64,000 bases of DNA from Porogramme epimiltina (taxonomy: Eukaryota > Basidiomycota > Agaricomycetes > Polyporales > Polyporaceae), in NCBI GenBank assembly GCA_900155495.1, contig FTLJ01000437.1, positions 32,028-96,027 on the forward strand, read 5' to 3'. Positions 10,083 through 21,198 of this stretch are shown here, piece by piece (position 1 is the stretch's first letter; each line of letters opens with the position of its first letter). The translations under genes and the position numbers were made by a program. The notes beneath the pieces are model-generated. The model was not told the origin of the DNA. It saw only the letters and a program-made list of their open reading frames with translations, and ran no database searches.

Positions 10083-11220
10083 ATGGATGACCGCGACGAC
10101 CCCATCTCCCAGTTCTTCCCTGACGCTGAAGACGTCGACCTCTATGAGGTTCTCGGTGTCAAGTCAGACTCCAAGCCAGAGGAAATCAAGAAGGCCTATC
10201 GTAAGCTCGCCTTGAAGCACCACCCAGACAAGCACTCCACGGCAGACGAGAGCGCGAAGGCGGACGCGTCGCTCAAGTTCCAACAGATAGGTTTCGCGTA
10301 TGCGGTACTCTCCGATGAGAAGCGCCGCGGACGCTACGACCTGACAGGCAAGACGGACGAAGGCCTGGACTTTGGTCCAGGTGAGGACGGATGGGACGCG
10401 TACTTCGAAGAGCTCTTCGACCGTGTCACAAAGGGCAAATTAGACGACATGAAGAAGGAGTACCAAGGTGCGTAGCCGTGGGCCTCTCACTCCCTTATGA
10501 GCCCTGACAATGCGTCCAGGCTCCTCTGAGGAGGTGGCGGATTTGAAGAATGCCTATATTGAGACCAATGGCTCCATTGAAGATATTATGACCCATATTC
10601 CCCATTCTACCCATGACGACGAAGCTCGCTTCATTGTCACCATTTCGGCTCTCATCAAGAAGGGTGAACTGTCCCTGCTTCCAGAGTGGGAGTCGAGCAC
10701 AAAGGACGAGAAGGCCAAGCTCGTACGGAAGAAGCAGGCAGACAAGGAGGCCGGGGAGGCCGAGGAGCTGGCGAAGGAGCTGGGGGTATGGGACGAATTC
10801 TACGGCAGCGGGAAGGCTGGCGCGCGGAAGGGCAAGGGCAAAGGGAAAGCCAAACAGACTGCCGACGCCGAAGAGGACACATCCGCACTCCAGGCGTTGA
10901 TCCTCAAGAAGCGGAAGAACATGGACAGCTTCTTTGACGGCCTCGCTGCCAAGTACGCGGAGCCGGAAGGAGGCAAGAAGGGAGGCAAGAAGGGCAAGAA
11001 GCGGAGCCAGGCAGCCGAGGACGACAACGAAGAGGTTTTGGGGGCGTCACCAAAGAAGAGGTCGAGGAAAGAGGCCCCCTCACCACCGGATATCGACGAC
11101 GCCGAGTTCGAGCGGATTCAACAACGATTAATGGAGGGCAAGGCGAAGCGCACATCGGATGGGGCTGGGCCGAAGGGGGCTGGGAGGGGACGAGGTGCAA
11201 AGGGAAAGAGAGCGAAATGA
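10083..11220 (+). CDS. DNAJC9-like J-domain protein (histone co-chaperone family)
   Basis: Two exons, split at the junction KKEYQG/SSEE, encode about 360 residues. An N-terminal J domain (about residues 17-85) reads [20 protein letters not shown] with the essential HPDKH after LALKH. It is followed by the middle region typical of DNAJC9 ([20 protein letters not shown]). The C-terminal third is highly basic with a long Lys/Gly-rich tail ([25 protein letters not shown]) suited to nuclear import or nucleic-acid/histone contact. DNAJC9 couples Hsp70 to histone H3-H4 handling in animals; that role here is inferred. There is no glycine-rich or zinc-finger region and no membrane span. The start gives [14 protein letters not shown]. 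Confidence 0.88.
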
Positions 11221-11340
11221 CGTTGAATGTTTTTCCCCGCTCGTGGTTCTTGGTGTCGTATGTTGTAAGTTATCATCAGCCCATTATCCGACTTTCTCAG
11301 TTACGCCTCGGATTCATTGTGCGTTTGCCTTTGACGCGGG

Positions 11341-11346
11341 CACGTG
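11341..11346. promoter_or_regulatory. CACGTG E-box upstream of the F-box gene
   Basis: CACGTGAT lies about 100 bases upstream of the start at 11444. bHLH regulators such as Cbf1 bind this core in fungi; occupancy here is not shown. Confidence 0.35.
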
Positions 11347-11443
11347 ATCTAATCACGCGCCTGTGGCTGAGAGGTGGTCAAGGCATTTCCCTTATATTTG
11401 GGCTTAGTTCCATCTTCTCCTCACCACCAATCCCCCAAGTCTC

Positions 11444-13975
11444 ATGTCTAAGAAGAGAAAAGCCAGTGGACCCCAACCGGGCCGTCAGAATGACAGTCGC
11501 TCCCAAAGAAGACCTACAACGGGTTCGGAAGTCGGCTTGACCACCCGCAGGCGTCCGCGGGGGAAACGAGGTGGTCTGGAGCGTATGCATGACCTACCCC
11601 TCGACGTTGTGGAAGAGGTGCGTTACAACTCAACTCGCTTCATTGAAATCTCATCGAACGTTCTTGGTGCAAAGATATTCAGCTGGCTTCACCCCAAAGA
11701 CCTCCTGAATCTTGCTCGTACTAACAAAGCGTTTCGTCAATTTCTCCTCACCAAGTCCTCCGCTTGCTTCTGGAGGAATGCCAGGGAGAATGTTCCTGGT
11801 CTTCTCCCTTGTCCTTCCTTTCTCAGCGAGCCCGCTTATGCGAATGTTGTGTTTTCCGTCTACTGTTCTGTGAGCAGTCTGGTTTATAGGTTGTCACAGA
11901 CCTACGTCGATTCTAACTTTGCCTAACGTGGTAGGTGTGCTCCAAAAGCAACCCTCTCAGCCAGCTCGTCTTCACATCAATTGGGGTCCGCTTCTGCACC
12001 CGTGCGTGCATGGATTCAATGTCTGTGTCTGTTGTCCGTTCGTCTCCGCTTTCACTGAGATTTTGCAGGCTTGTGGACGAGGACGAACCCAAGTATAGTC
12101 ACCTTCTAGAGGAAATCAAGAATGTGTCAGATCTACTGGAGCCTCCCTTCGTACCGATGCCGGACGCCAGCTGGTACAGGCCCGAGATTGAAGCCTTCCT
12201 AAAGAAATGGAATTCTCTGCCATTCGACAAGGAAACTCGGTCGAGATTTGTGACCGAATATGCTTCCATAAAGGAAGTAAGAATTCTTGTGAGCTTCCTA
12301 TCCTTTGAGTCGCACGGTTCAACGCTGCTCATTCTGCACAGTTCGATGACGACTACGACGAGTGGGCGGAGGCTCTCCGGGAGCGTCGTGCAGAGGAACG
12401 ACGGGCCGTAAGGAATACGAGGATTCAAGAGCGAGTTCATAGTTATGTTTTTGTTTAAAAAATGCTGACCTGCAGTATAGCATCAAATCACGCCTGCGCA
12501 ATGAGGGCTATGGTGGGGACTTGAAACACCTTGACCAGCAAGTAAGGAAGAAAAGGTTGTCGAATCAGCTTTTTGCGAAGAAAGCCGCGCCTCTAACGGA
12601 CCGAGGTGAATACTTGAAACAAGATCTCGGACGTGTTTTCTCATCTTCATGTAGCCTGGGCAACGATCCGCAACGACGTGATCCGCTGGGTAGAGACCAA
12701 ACGGGACGAACGGATGGCCGCAAATCGAAGGGTTACTTTATGGAAACGTTTCGATGCCTTCCGAGCTCATCTTGACGGCTGGCTCAAAAGCGGCGGTTGG
12801 CCGGATCCCGAGCTGTGGGGAGATTACCCGCCCATGGACAGCGACGCGCTCAAAATGAGCGACTATCTCTTTATTCCCGAAATCCGCGGGATCCTCGAGG
12901 CCCCTGATGATAAGCCATTCACTCAGGCGGATTTCGATACAGCGCTGAGGCCGAAAATGGCCGACTTGGTGATAAGATGGTATTGGGAACGCTGGGAGGA
13001 GCTAACCACCTTCTTGCGGGCCTCGTTTGGCTCCGGCTCTTCCGTCGACGACGTCGACGACCCGTTGTTATTGGCCACCTATACGTTCGACTGTGCATGC
13101 CCCAAGGCTATCTGCCATGCGCAGTTCATGGCGTTCCCCCGCGTCTTGGAGCATCGTTGTTCCTATGTTGATCTGGCCCTGGATGCGCAAATGGGACAGG
13201 CCTATGAACTCAATGTTACGAGCTACCTTGCTAGGACACAGATCAAGCCACGCTGGACAACAGACGACATCCTTGTGAACAAGCGCATCACGCCGAAGAA
13301 AGCCAGTGCTATCGTCAAGGCATGCGGACTTGACCCAGGTATCGCAACTGTCCAGGACATGTGGGAGTGCAAGAAGCGGCTGTTATGTGGGACCTGCTTC
13401 GATGAGCCGAGTCCCAGTGGTGGTTACCAGATCTTCAACTGGAAGGGCGCGGTGAGTTCATTCGCTCGGTTCAGCCTTGTCGTTACGCAGGACGTGCTCC
13501 GAGTCGCTGACTGACTACATCCCCGCCTACAAAAGCTGTTCCACGAGGACAGCAGGAAGCATTTCGAAGAGGATCAGCCCTGCCGTTGGGGCGTCGTGCC
13601 TGAAGACCTCGCGGAGAAAGTGAGGAAGCTAGAGGACGGCCTCATTGACATCGCCAGCGCGTTCCGCCGGTTTGTGTGGGTATACCACTGCCCTGAATGC
13701 AACGACGCATTCAAGCAGCAGCGCAAGGACCTATTCGTCAAACATATGGAAGTCCGGTAAGCACTAACGATCAAAATATCACCGACAACTCTTTTTCTAT
13801 GTCTCACCCCGGCGATAGTCACCAATTGAAGCATGCAGAGGCAGTCGCTGCTGCTGATTCAGCCAGCCTGACACAGGAATTGGCGCCCACCGTTGTCCCA
13901 TACGGCATTCATTGGTATCCAGACTATCAGAAGCGGGACAGGGGTACCGACGTCGGAGTGCAATATGGGGAGTGA
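11444..13975 (+). CDS. F-box protein
   Basis: Nine exons encode roughly 650-700 residues. After a basic N-terminus (MSKKRKASGPQPGRQ), the F-box reads DLPLDVVEE joined across an intron to IFSWLHPKDLLNLARTNKAF, then ACFWRNARENVPGLLPCP. F-box proteins tether substrates to the SCF ubiquitin ligase via Skp1. The rest has no recognisable LRR, WD or Kelch repeats. It is rich in Trp, charged residues and scattered Cys (FDCACPKAICHAQFMAFPR, YHCPECNDAFKQQR), suggesting a metal-binding or novel substrate module. Basidiomycetes carry many such lineage-specific F-box genes. Small exons around 11930-12020 are the least certain part. Confidence 0.75.
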
Positions 13976-14389
13976 CCTGGGAGCAATCTGACCGCGATGC
14001 GCACGAATGGCATGCCTGTTCGCGTGCCTGGACATCACGACGAAGCTCGAGGTTGTCTGTTTTGATCTTTCACAAGTTTGTTGTACCGTGTACCGATAGT
14101 TTATGTATTACGCCGCATTCTCATGTACTATTCAATCAATCCGTGTCTGATGGACTCTGGTGTGCACTTGCCAGCAGACTTGATAGCCTACGCTCAGCAA
14201 CGTTACCGTCCCCTAGTGGAATGTGAGTTTACTCTTCTATGGAGAAGGTTTCAGCATAGTAATGTTTGCTAGATGGATTGTTAGATCGAAATGGCCGAAG
14301 TACAACTTTCCATAGTCCACTAACGCAGTGTAGAAACCGCATAAACCAAGGTTCCGAATTGTTCATCCAGCAGACATTGCACAAATAAT
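13976..14389. other. Convergent intergenic gap
   Basis: This gap of 414 bases lies between the F-box gene and the FHIP-type gene, which converge. It is AT-richer and presumably contains both 3' UTRs. No gene is supported. Confidence 0.5.
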
Positions 14390-17300
14390 TTACAGATAGC
14401 GGATCGAATCTATGCCCAAACTCCTTCTCGCGTGGATGATTGCCACCAACTCCTTGATGGACTCCTCCAAGATCACAACGTTGTCGAGCAGATGCGACAG
14501 TGTGACGTGCGAAACCTTCGGAGCGTCCTCCTCGTCTGAATCGTCCACCACGCGTGAACCCGCACCTGACGCTCCTCCGTCGCCCCATTGTCCTGATGAC
14601 CCGAACACGTCTTCCTCGTCCGCATTCCACTTGCGTGACTTGGCGGGCGTCCACGGCCCCGATGACGGCGCGGGCGCGAGGAACGGCTCAACGACGATCG
14701 CGCCTGTCTTCTGGTAATGTGGTCCGAAGGGACTCGCCTCGACGGCACGCGAGCCACCGCGAGACGGTGTTGTAGGCTCTGGTTGGGCCGGCCGTGTTGG
14801 CTTGCTCTTCTTGGGTGTGAGGAACGACACGAACGTTGCCGATGCAGACGGCTTAGGCTTAGGCTTTGGCCGTTGCGGGGCTTCTACGGGAGATGAGGAG
14901 AGCAATGAGAGCGCCCCGGCAAAGCCCGCCGACTTGGGACCTGCGCTGGGGGCGTCGAAGTCGAGCGCCAGTGTCAGCGCGTCGGTGAGGTTCTCGTTGA
15001 AGAGCAAGCCTTGGCGGCGCTCTTGAAGGTATTGATCGAAGCGGTCGACCATCTGCCGGTAGCGCTCGAGCTGCGCGACAAGGCCGTGGATGATAGCGTA
15101 GACAACAGGACGCGACTGTTCGTCCATACTTGACGCGGGGAGGGCGTTGGACTCAGATGCAAGCTTCTCCTCTATGCGGAAGTCGATTGAACGATCGTCC
15201 CCGTCGTCCTCGTACGGTACGAGATCATCTTGCTCTCGAGCATTAGATGGTGTCGGGCTCTCTTTAGGAGCGAAAGTAAGCCATCCGGCCAGCGAGCGGT
15301 CGGGACAGATGGCGAGTGTTGCCAGCACGCCGGTGAGCGCCATATTGGTATCCGGCGTATTTGAGAAGAACTTCCGTAGGGAGTCCAGGACGAGCGACAA
15401 CACGGGGTCGTTTGGGTTGAGGCGGTGCTTCATCTTCGCTCTTGTTTCAAGGTCCATGTCAAGAGCGAAGCAGGATTGACTTTGAATGGAGAATATTGCG
15501 TCTCGGAGGTAATGGTCGTAGCCTGTGCTAAACGCGTCTTCTCCGTGATTTGGATCGACACGGGACACAAGCTGAAGGTAGAGGCCCATTTCACGCTCGT
15601 GCGTCCAATACGTGGTATCAGGCTGGCTAAAGATAACCACGGACTTAGGATGAGCCGGCTCGGCCGGCGTGGCATCTTCCACCCCGGGGTATACGAAGGC
15701 TTCCTCATCATCGGAATCTTCTGCGGGTTTTGAAGGAGGTAATACATCTTCTACAGCTTCAGGGAGGATGGCGGGTTGGGGGAAGGATGTGGCCTGGGGG
15801 TCAGGGATAACGACGAGAAGTTGGTTAACGCAGAGGGTACAATATTGCAGCAAGAGTGATTGGAGCAGCTGAAGGGCTGCAGCAGTTGTAGGAGGTGATT
15901 TGGATCGTAGGCTTGTCAACAGCAGATCCTTGAGCGTGAAGCGGCCCATCGAAGTGAAGTAGGACGACTGCCGCCGTGCACCCGGAGCCTCCATCTCCAA
16001 TAGGGTCATGGCTGTGCTCTTGCGTCGCTGCCGTTTCGCCTTCTTGTTCGCCTCAGCTTGGGATGCCTTACTAGGGGGGAGTTTGCCACCAAGGTGGAGC
16101 ATGGAGTGAGGGCGTGGTCTGGATGATGACAGGTCTTCGGCGTTGTCCTCGCTCATCAGGAAATCGACAAGCAGGTCCGCGAGTTGGCCATTCTCCAGTG
16201 TGCGGATCATAATCTCAATATACGACATGACCGCTACGGCACTTCCATCGGCGTCCGAACATTCAAGAATGGATGGGTATAGGATGTTCTCGAGGAATAC
16301 CCGGCGCACTGCGTCCAAGATAGATTGGACGATTGCGGAGCCAACGAGCGCCGACGGATCGAGGCTTCCGTCCTCCGAGTCGTGCACTTTGTTACGCCGA
16401 AATACGTCCTGGAGGAACTCGAGCAGTTTGAGGAAATGGTCCAGCCGACCTTTGAAATCCGGGCTTGAAGACTCTTCAAGACCCATCGCGCGACTTCGTT
16501 CTCGCTCCGCTTCAAGCTTCTCCTTCTCTTCAAGTGACGGCTCGAGTGTAGCATTACTCCCGAGGATCATAGAGGAGCCTGCCGCGGTATCCGCCGCGAT
16601 TGGGGGCCGGACTTCAAGCTTGGTTGGGAGAAGGGAGTACACAGCCGCGAGACCCGCCGCGAGCACGTCGGAGAAGTCACCGTCCAATATGTATTCCGCA
16701 AGGGCGAGCGCAGCGTCCGTGTTAGGGTCATTCTCCGGTGCGGAAAGTGTCGTGGACGTAGATGAGCGCATGTCGTCTTCCACGAGCCTGTGTGCCGACG
16801 GATCTACAGGAGACATTGCGACATCCATGAGGAATAGCAAACCGGCGCGAGCGAAATCGCCGATCTGGCCTTCTCTGTGGACAAAGCGGAGGAGATAATT
16901 GAAGAGTAAGAACTCGTACTCAGGCTTCTTCGTTGTCGAAGAGCCCAAGCCAGAGTTATCTGTCTTCTGAGAGGCGGCAGGTGATTGGGGACGTGTGGGA
17001 GTGGAAGAGCCTGCGGCAGACTGCTCTGACGGTTCAGGGGGCACCGGATGGTTTTCTTCCTCTTCCTCTTCTTCCTCCTCCACTGCGAAAAGAGGTTCTG
17101 GCCGGTACCATTGCTTGTCGTGGAAGAAGATCATAAGGAGCTCGCGGTATGTGCGTATCCTGCTGCACAGAATGCACAGAAGATTGACCACTACATATCA
17201 CGTCAGAGCTGAACTACAAATAGTAGGCAATACGTACAATCTTCCTCATACTCGGATGGCTGCGTGCGGTTGACATTGCCTGCCGCTCCCATGGGTTTGT

Positions 17301-17989
17301 TCCGGCCGTCCAACTGTTCTTGCAGGTCATCGCCCACACAGTTACGGAGTAGACGCAGGACGGCCTTGTGCACAGCCGAATGGACGAGGAATTGTTCATC
17401 AAGCAATACAACCATATTCTGGACAGCCCTTAAGACTTCTGCCTGGATTCCGAATGGACGGTCCGACTCGCTGAGTTTGACAAGGGTTCCAAGCACGTCT
17501 TGACATAATTACATTAGGGGAAACGAGGACAAGAGATGGACAGCGAACACACCATTCTTCAGCAGGTACTCAAGGCAGGCACCCGTTGTGCTAATGAAAT
17601 AAGCGATTGAGGTATGTTCACACCGAGGTAGACCGCACACACGCACCCTTCTTCCGTCCGAGTAGATTCCCAAACTAACGAATCTACCATGGATTGAAGA
17701 TGTGCAGGCACATCGGTGGATTTAATTCCCCGCGTTAATTGGCGTTCATCGGGATGCAGAAGGGTGTTCTAAAGGGATAGCGGAGTGTTGGATATAAAAC
17801 GACCGGGATACCGCGATAGTTGGTTGGCATACCTTGATGAGGACCCAAGACTTGTGAAACTCCTGTGCGTGGTCGACCTGGAATATGACATCTGTCAGGT
17901 TTGCGCGACTACGGGAGCAAAGCGGAGTGTACCTCAGCCTTGGGCGTCGGTTGAGTGTTCGACCGCAAGAACTTGGAGAAGTAGTCCAT
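14390..17989 (-). CDS. FHF-complex Hook-interacting protein (FHIP / RAI16-like)
   Basis: Six exons encode about 1,100 residues, starting MDYFSKFLRSN and ending LGIDSIRYL. Five short N-terminal exons give HPDERQLTRGIKSTD, ACLEYLLKNG, LVKLSESDRPFGIQAEVLRA, LLDEQFLVHSAVHKAVLRLL and LVNLLCILCSRIRTYRELL. These match the helical repeat start of FHIP proteins. The last exon is 933 codons without a stop and includes YEFLLFNYLLRFVHREGQIG and VFRRNKVHDSEDGS. FHIP joins Hook and FTS to link dynein to early endosomes in filamentous fungi and animals. Low-complexity Ser/Pro linkers and a run of nine Glu lie between conserved parts. Confidence 0.85.
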
Positions 17990-18414
17990 CTTGCAGCTCC
18001 CGATGACCTCCTTCCCCCTCGGCTTTGCGTAGCTTTCACAAGTTCGGAAAGAGGATGAAACTGCGCAAGGATGTACGAGATGTGAGCAAGGTCGTGGTCG
18101 TTGGGCGGCTGTACGCGCTCACTACCGGCGCGACTCCTCGCTTCGTACTCCCTCCGTCTTTATCTCACTCCCTACCACTTATGATCTCATTGCACACGTA
18201 CACTCATCTTCCCATGCGTCGCTGTCTTCCGCCATCTCAGTCCCCACTGCGGTCTCGAGATCGTCTTCATATACTGAATGCACTGGGGTGATGTCATCTA
18301 GGAGGCTAACACACTGGTATGAGGCTTACAGGTGACGTCGTCCTTGCAAGCCTCCAGGTACCTTTGCAAGCTGTACCTGTTGGGAGGTGGAGGGATTTCA
18401 AGCCCACATTCGCC
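17990..18414. other. Divergent promoter region
   Basis: The 425-base gap separates two head-to-head genes and should hold both promoters. It is pyrimidine-rich around 18150-18230. The open frame on the plus strand could extend upstream to 18319, but the extension shows no protein-like features. Confidence 0.45.
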
Positions 18415-19512
18415 ATGGTCGACTGCACGTCTCCCCTCGATATTTCGCCCTCTATGTCGTTCTTAGTGCAAGGACCGGATAGTGCTGCCTTCGCCCGGCC
18501 CCTGTTCCTCCGCGCATCCGACGTCGACACACCAAGTACCCCGGAAAGCATCGAAGGACAAGACCCATTCATTGAATCCCTCATAGGACCCGAGGCCATC
18601 TCCACTCCACCTGGTTCCCAAGACTCAGCCAACGCTCCGCGTGCCTCTTCTCCCCCTCCGCCCCTCATTCTACCTGCATCCGCGCCAACCACTCGCTCTC
18701 GAGCTCCGCCAACCCCCCGCGCGGCCCCACGGGACGTTGCTGCAGAGCTCCGGGACGTCGTGGACGGACTGCTGCAGAAGAAGCGCGACGCCTGGCAAGA
18801 ACTACAAGCCGAGAACGCTTCCCTCCGCGCGGACGTCATACTCCTCCGCGCCACCCTCGCACAGGTCGATTTCACCTCTGCGTCCAGCTCCGACAACGCT
18901 CCCAATCCCAATCCCGCTCCCACCCCCGCGGCCGGGCTACCCAACCCCAACCCCAACTCCAGGCCGAGCGCGGTGTTCGCCGCGCTCGAGGTGGAGCGCG
19001 CCGCGCGCACCAACGCGGAGGAGAGCCGAGTGGCCACTGGCAAATACCTCGCAGAGCAGATCGAGGCCGTCTCGAAGCAGAAGCTCGCGCTCGAGGCCGC
19101 GCTCGGCGGCTTCACGCACGGGCGCGAGTTCTGGAAGGCGAAGGCGATCGCGGCCCTCGAGCGCTGCGAGGCGCTGGAGGCGGAGAACGTGCGGGTGAAG
19201 CGCGAGCTCGCCGTCTTTGCGAAGAAGCAGGCCGTGGTCGTCGAGCGCCAGGTCAGCGACATCCTGCAGGAGGTTGCGGAGGAGCGGGAGCGGTTGATGC
19301 AGCTGGAAGAGCTCGACCCGCCGTCGTTCAAGTACGCGTCGCCCGTCCCAGAGCCCTCGAGGAGCTCTCTCGCTGAGGTGAGCTATTATAAGTGCTGGTC
19401 GTTCGCTTAGTGTTCTACGTGGCTAAAATGACCGCAGAGCCTTCCACCTACTACCTTACCCGCCAAGTCATCTTCTAAGAGGTTTAGATCCTATCGCATG
19501 GGGTTTAGGTAG
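18415..19512 (+). CDS. Coiled-coil protein, unknown function
   Basis: One long exon plus a short last exon (joined LAE/SLPPTTLPAK) give about 345 residues. The N-terminal third is Pro/Ser-rich and disordered. From about residue 105 onward there are long heptad-like helices: AAELRDVVDGLLQKKRDAWQ, LEVERAARTNAEESRVATGK, AIEAVSKQKLALEAALGG-type segments and RVKRELAVFAKKQAVVVER. Two NPNPNP-like spacers interrupt them. The codon pattern favours this strand; the overlapping 341-codon minus frame is Ser/Ala/Arg-rich and lacks structure. No family is recognised. An upstream in-frame start at 18319 is possible but less likely. Confidence 0.65.
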
Positions 19513-19961
19513 ATCGTGCAATATATCCAAGTTCGTGGTACGCTCAGGCGTCGATGGCAACATGTCTCAGGTGTCCATTGCCACAGTATCTTCGGCGGGG
19601 ACATTCGAGTGTCGCTCAAAGATGGTCTATTCGTACATATCAAATTACAAGTGTGCACAACAATTGGTTCGAACAAAGATCATCGACGCCTAGGGAATAG
19701 CTGCTCGAGTAATAGGTCTTCTCTAGGCGTTTAAGCCATGCACTTCAACCTTCCTATCCAGTCTTCCTAATTATCGCGGAAGCTGACACGAGAACCGCCC
19801 GACTCTTGCTAATGGGCGGCGACGCCGCCTGACAGATACATTTATAAAATCCCGTGGGGGAGAATCTGGCGAGCTAGGTTCGTCGGCAATCGAGTGGCCG
19901 CTGTCCGCAGTGCTAAGGCAAGAAGACGACCATGATGCGACGGAGGTCAAAGTCGGTGACG
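19513..19961. other. Convergent intergenic gap
   Basis: This 449-base AT-richer stretch lies between two converging gene ends. A GGTTCGAAC word near 19664 recalls a tRNA B box, but no cloverleaf can be drawn. A minus-strand frame at 19771-19965 is probably 3' UTR. Confidence 0.45.
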
Positions 19962-20813
19962 TCACCTACAAAGGCGTGTCAGATGATACCGGAGAAACTT
20001 AGCAGACTTTCGACTAACGAAAGATGACATGGGAAGCATATCTTGATCCTCGGGAGCATCTTGAATAGAGCGTCCAGGGGGAGATAGCCGCAACGGAACA
20101 GTCCGAACTACATGCAAGGCAGCCTGAGCAGGAACAAGAACTCCGTTCGAGAGGACTAATTCCGATAGATCGGAGTCTGCGTTATATTCCTCCTCACATA
20201 GTTCGTCGGTGGAGTTGCTTGGGGTGAATGCTTGACCGGGTACCTGTAGCCAGCAGTCTATCAGAACGACTGTTTCAAGGTAGATCTTATGCAAACTCGC
20301 TACCTTCATGATGGCATAAGTCGGGGAGGAGGGCTGTAGTACGCGGAACCTGCGAACTACTCGAGAGCAGATATGGCGCATCGCGACGAGTGAAAACAGG
20401 AGAGCTAGAGTTTCCAGCACCGCAGACGAGGGAGAAGCCAGTTTTGAGAACATGAAGATGAACTGCCAATAGGGTGACGAAGGCAAAGTTACAATTGCCG
20501 GCTGGGGAAGGCCGCAGAGGGTCGACGAACCGTCGGATGGCAGATTGAACGGTGCGGAGGAAGCAGCAGGGCTCGTTTCACTGCGGTAGGCTGATAGTAG
20601 AGGGGGGAACTCGGCAGTAGATTGCGAGTGTCTGTAGGCATTCCAGGAAGCTTGAGGCAGGAATAGTGTGATTTTGCGACTATAGGTCGGAAGGTTGAGG
20701 GATAGGTTGTGTACCGGAATAGAGAGGGATACGAGAGATGTGGTGTAAGGTGGGTTGAGGGCAGAAAGAACCAGCACCCCAGCGAAGAGGAAGGGTAAGA
20801 TAGACCCTGACAT
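19962..20813 (-). CDS. Small membrane protein, unknown function
   Basis: The minus strand encodes about 264 residues in two exons if the 60-base GTAGCG...CTACAG segment near 20245-20303 is an intron; the frame is open either way. It starts MSGSILPFLFAGVLVLSALN, a probable signal anchor. A second hydrophobic helix is VLETLALLFSLVAMRHICSR. The lumenal or extracellular middle is Ser/Pro/Leu-rich and the C-terminal part acidic (LCEEEYNADSDLSELV). The open frame extends upstream of the chosen ATG, but that extension has no motif. No family is recognised, so only membrane location is suggested. Confidence 0.55.
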   Translation of the reverse strand: MSGSILPFLFAGVLVLSALNPPYTTSLVSLSIPVHNLSLNLPTYSRKITLFLPQASWNAYRHSQSTAEFPPLLSAYRSETSPAASSAPFNLPSDGSSTLCGLPQPAIVTLPSSPYWQFIFMFSKLASPSSAVLETLALLFSLVAMRHICSRVVRRFRVLQPSSPTYAIMKVASLHKIYLETVVLIDCWLQVPGQAFTPSNSTDELCEEEYNADSDLSELVLSNGVLVPAQAALHVVRTVPLRLSPPGRSIQDAPEDQDMLPMSSFVSRKSAKFLRYHLTRLCR

Positions 20814-21198
20814 GACAAGGCTGCAGTGTAGGGTTTGGCTGAGCGTTGCACGTGGTTGGGTGCTGTTTTTGAGGCCTCTGAGGCGAGTGTAGATGGTTAG
20901 ATGGTGGGCGTAAGAAGTCAAGGGCGCACGGGCCCAGCCTGGAGCGACAATCTGAACATGAGTGTGCGATTGGGTGACGAAATCCAAGCTTCCCCTTCAC
21001 GGTGCGGTCGAGATCGCCGGTATTAAGTGGGGGTAGATAAGCGCCCTTCTCTCCGAGATCACGTTCACGCGACGCGCCGGGGGAGCGCCGGCAAGAGCCC
21101 ACCAGCCACCGCCGCGTCTGGCCCGGGAGCGCGGTGCACCGAGCTTGCCTCTCTACCCCCTCCTTCAACCCTCGCCTCCCAGACGTAGCCAACTGCCC
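20814..21198. other. Divergent promoter region
   Basis: This 385-base gap lies between the small membrane protein gene and the USP48-like gene, transcribed away from each other. No further gene is supported. Confidence 0.45.

Noticed and set aside
16143..16898. 251-codon plus-strand frame inside the FHIP gene
   Set aside because: Ser/Arg-rich antisense shadow of the 933-codon FHIP exon.
18306..19331. 341-codon minus-strand open frame opposite the coiled-coil gene
   Set aside because: It is a Ser/Ala/Arg-rich antisense shadow. The plus frame has heptad helices and a sensible spliced end.
19600..19700. Possible tRNA because of a GGTTCGAAC word
   Set aside because: No A box at the right distance and no acceptor stem or cloverleaf can be formed.
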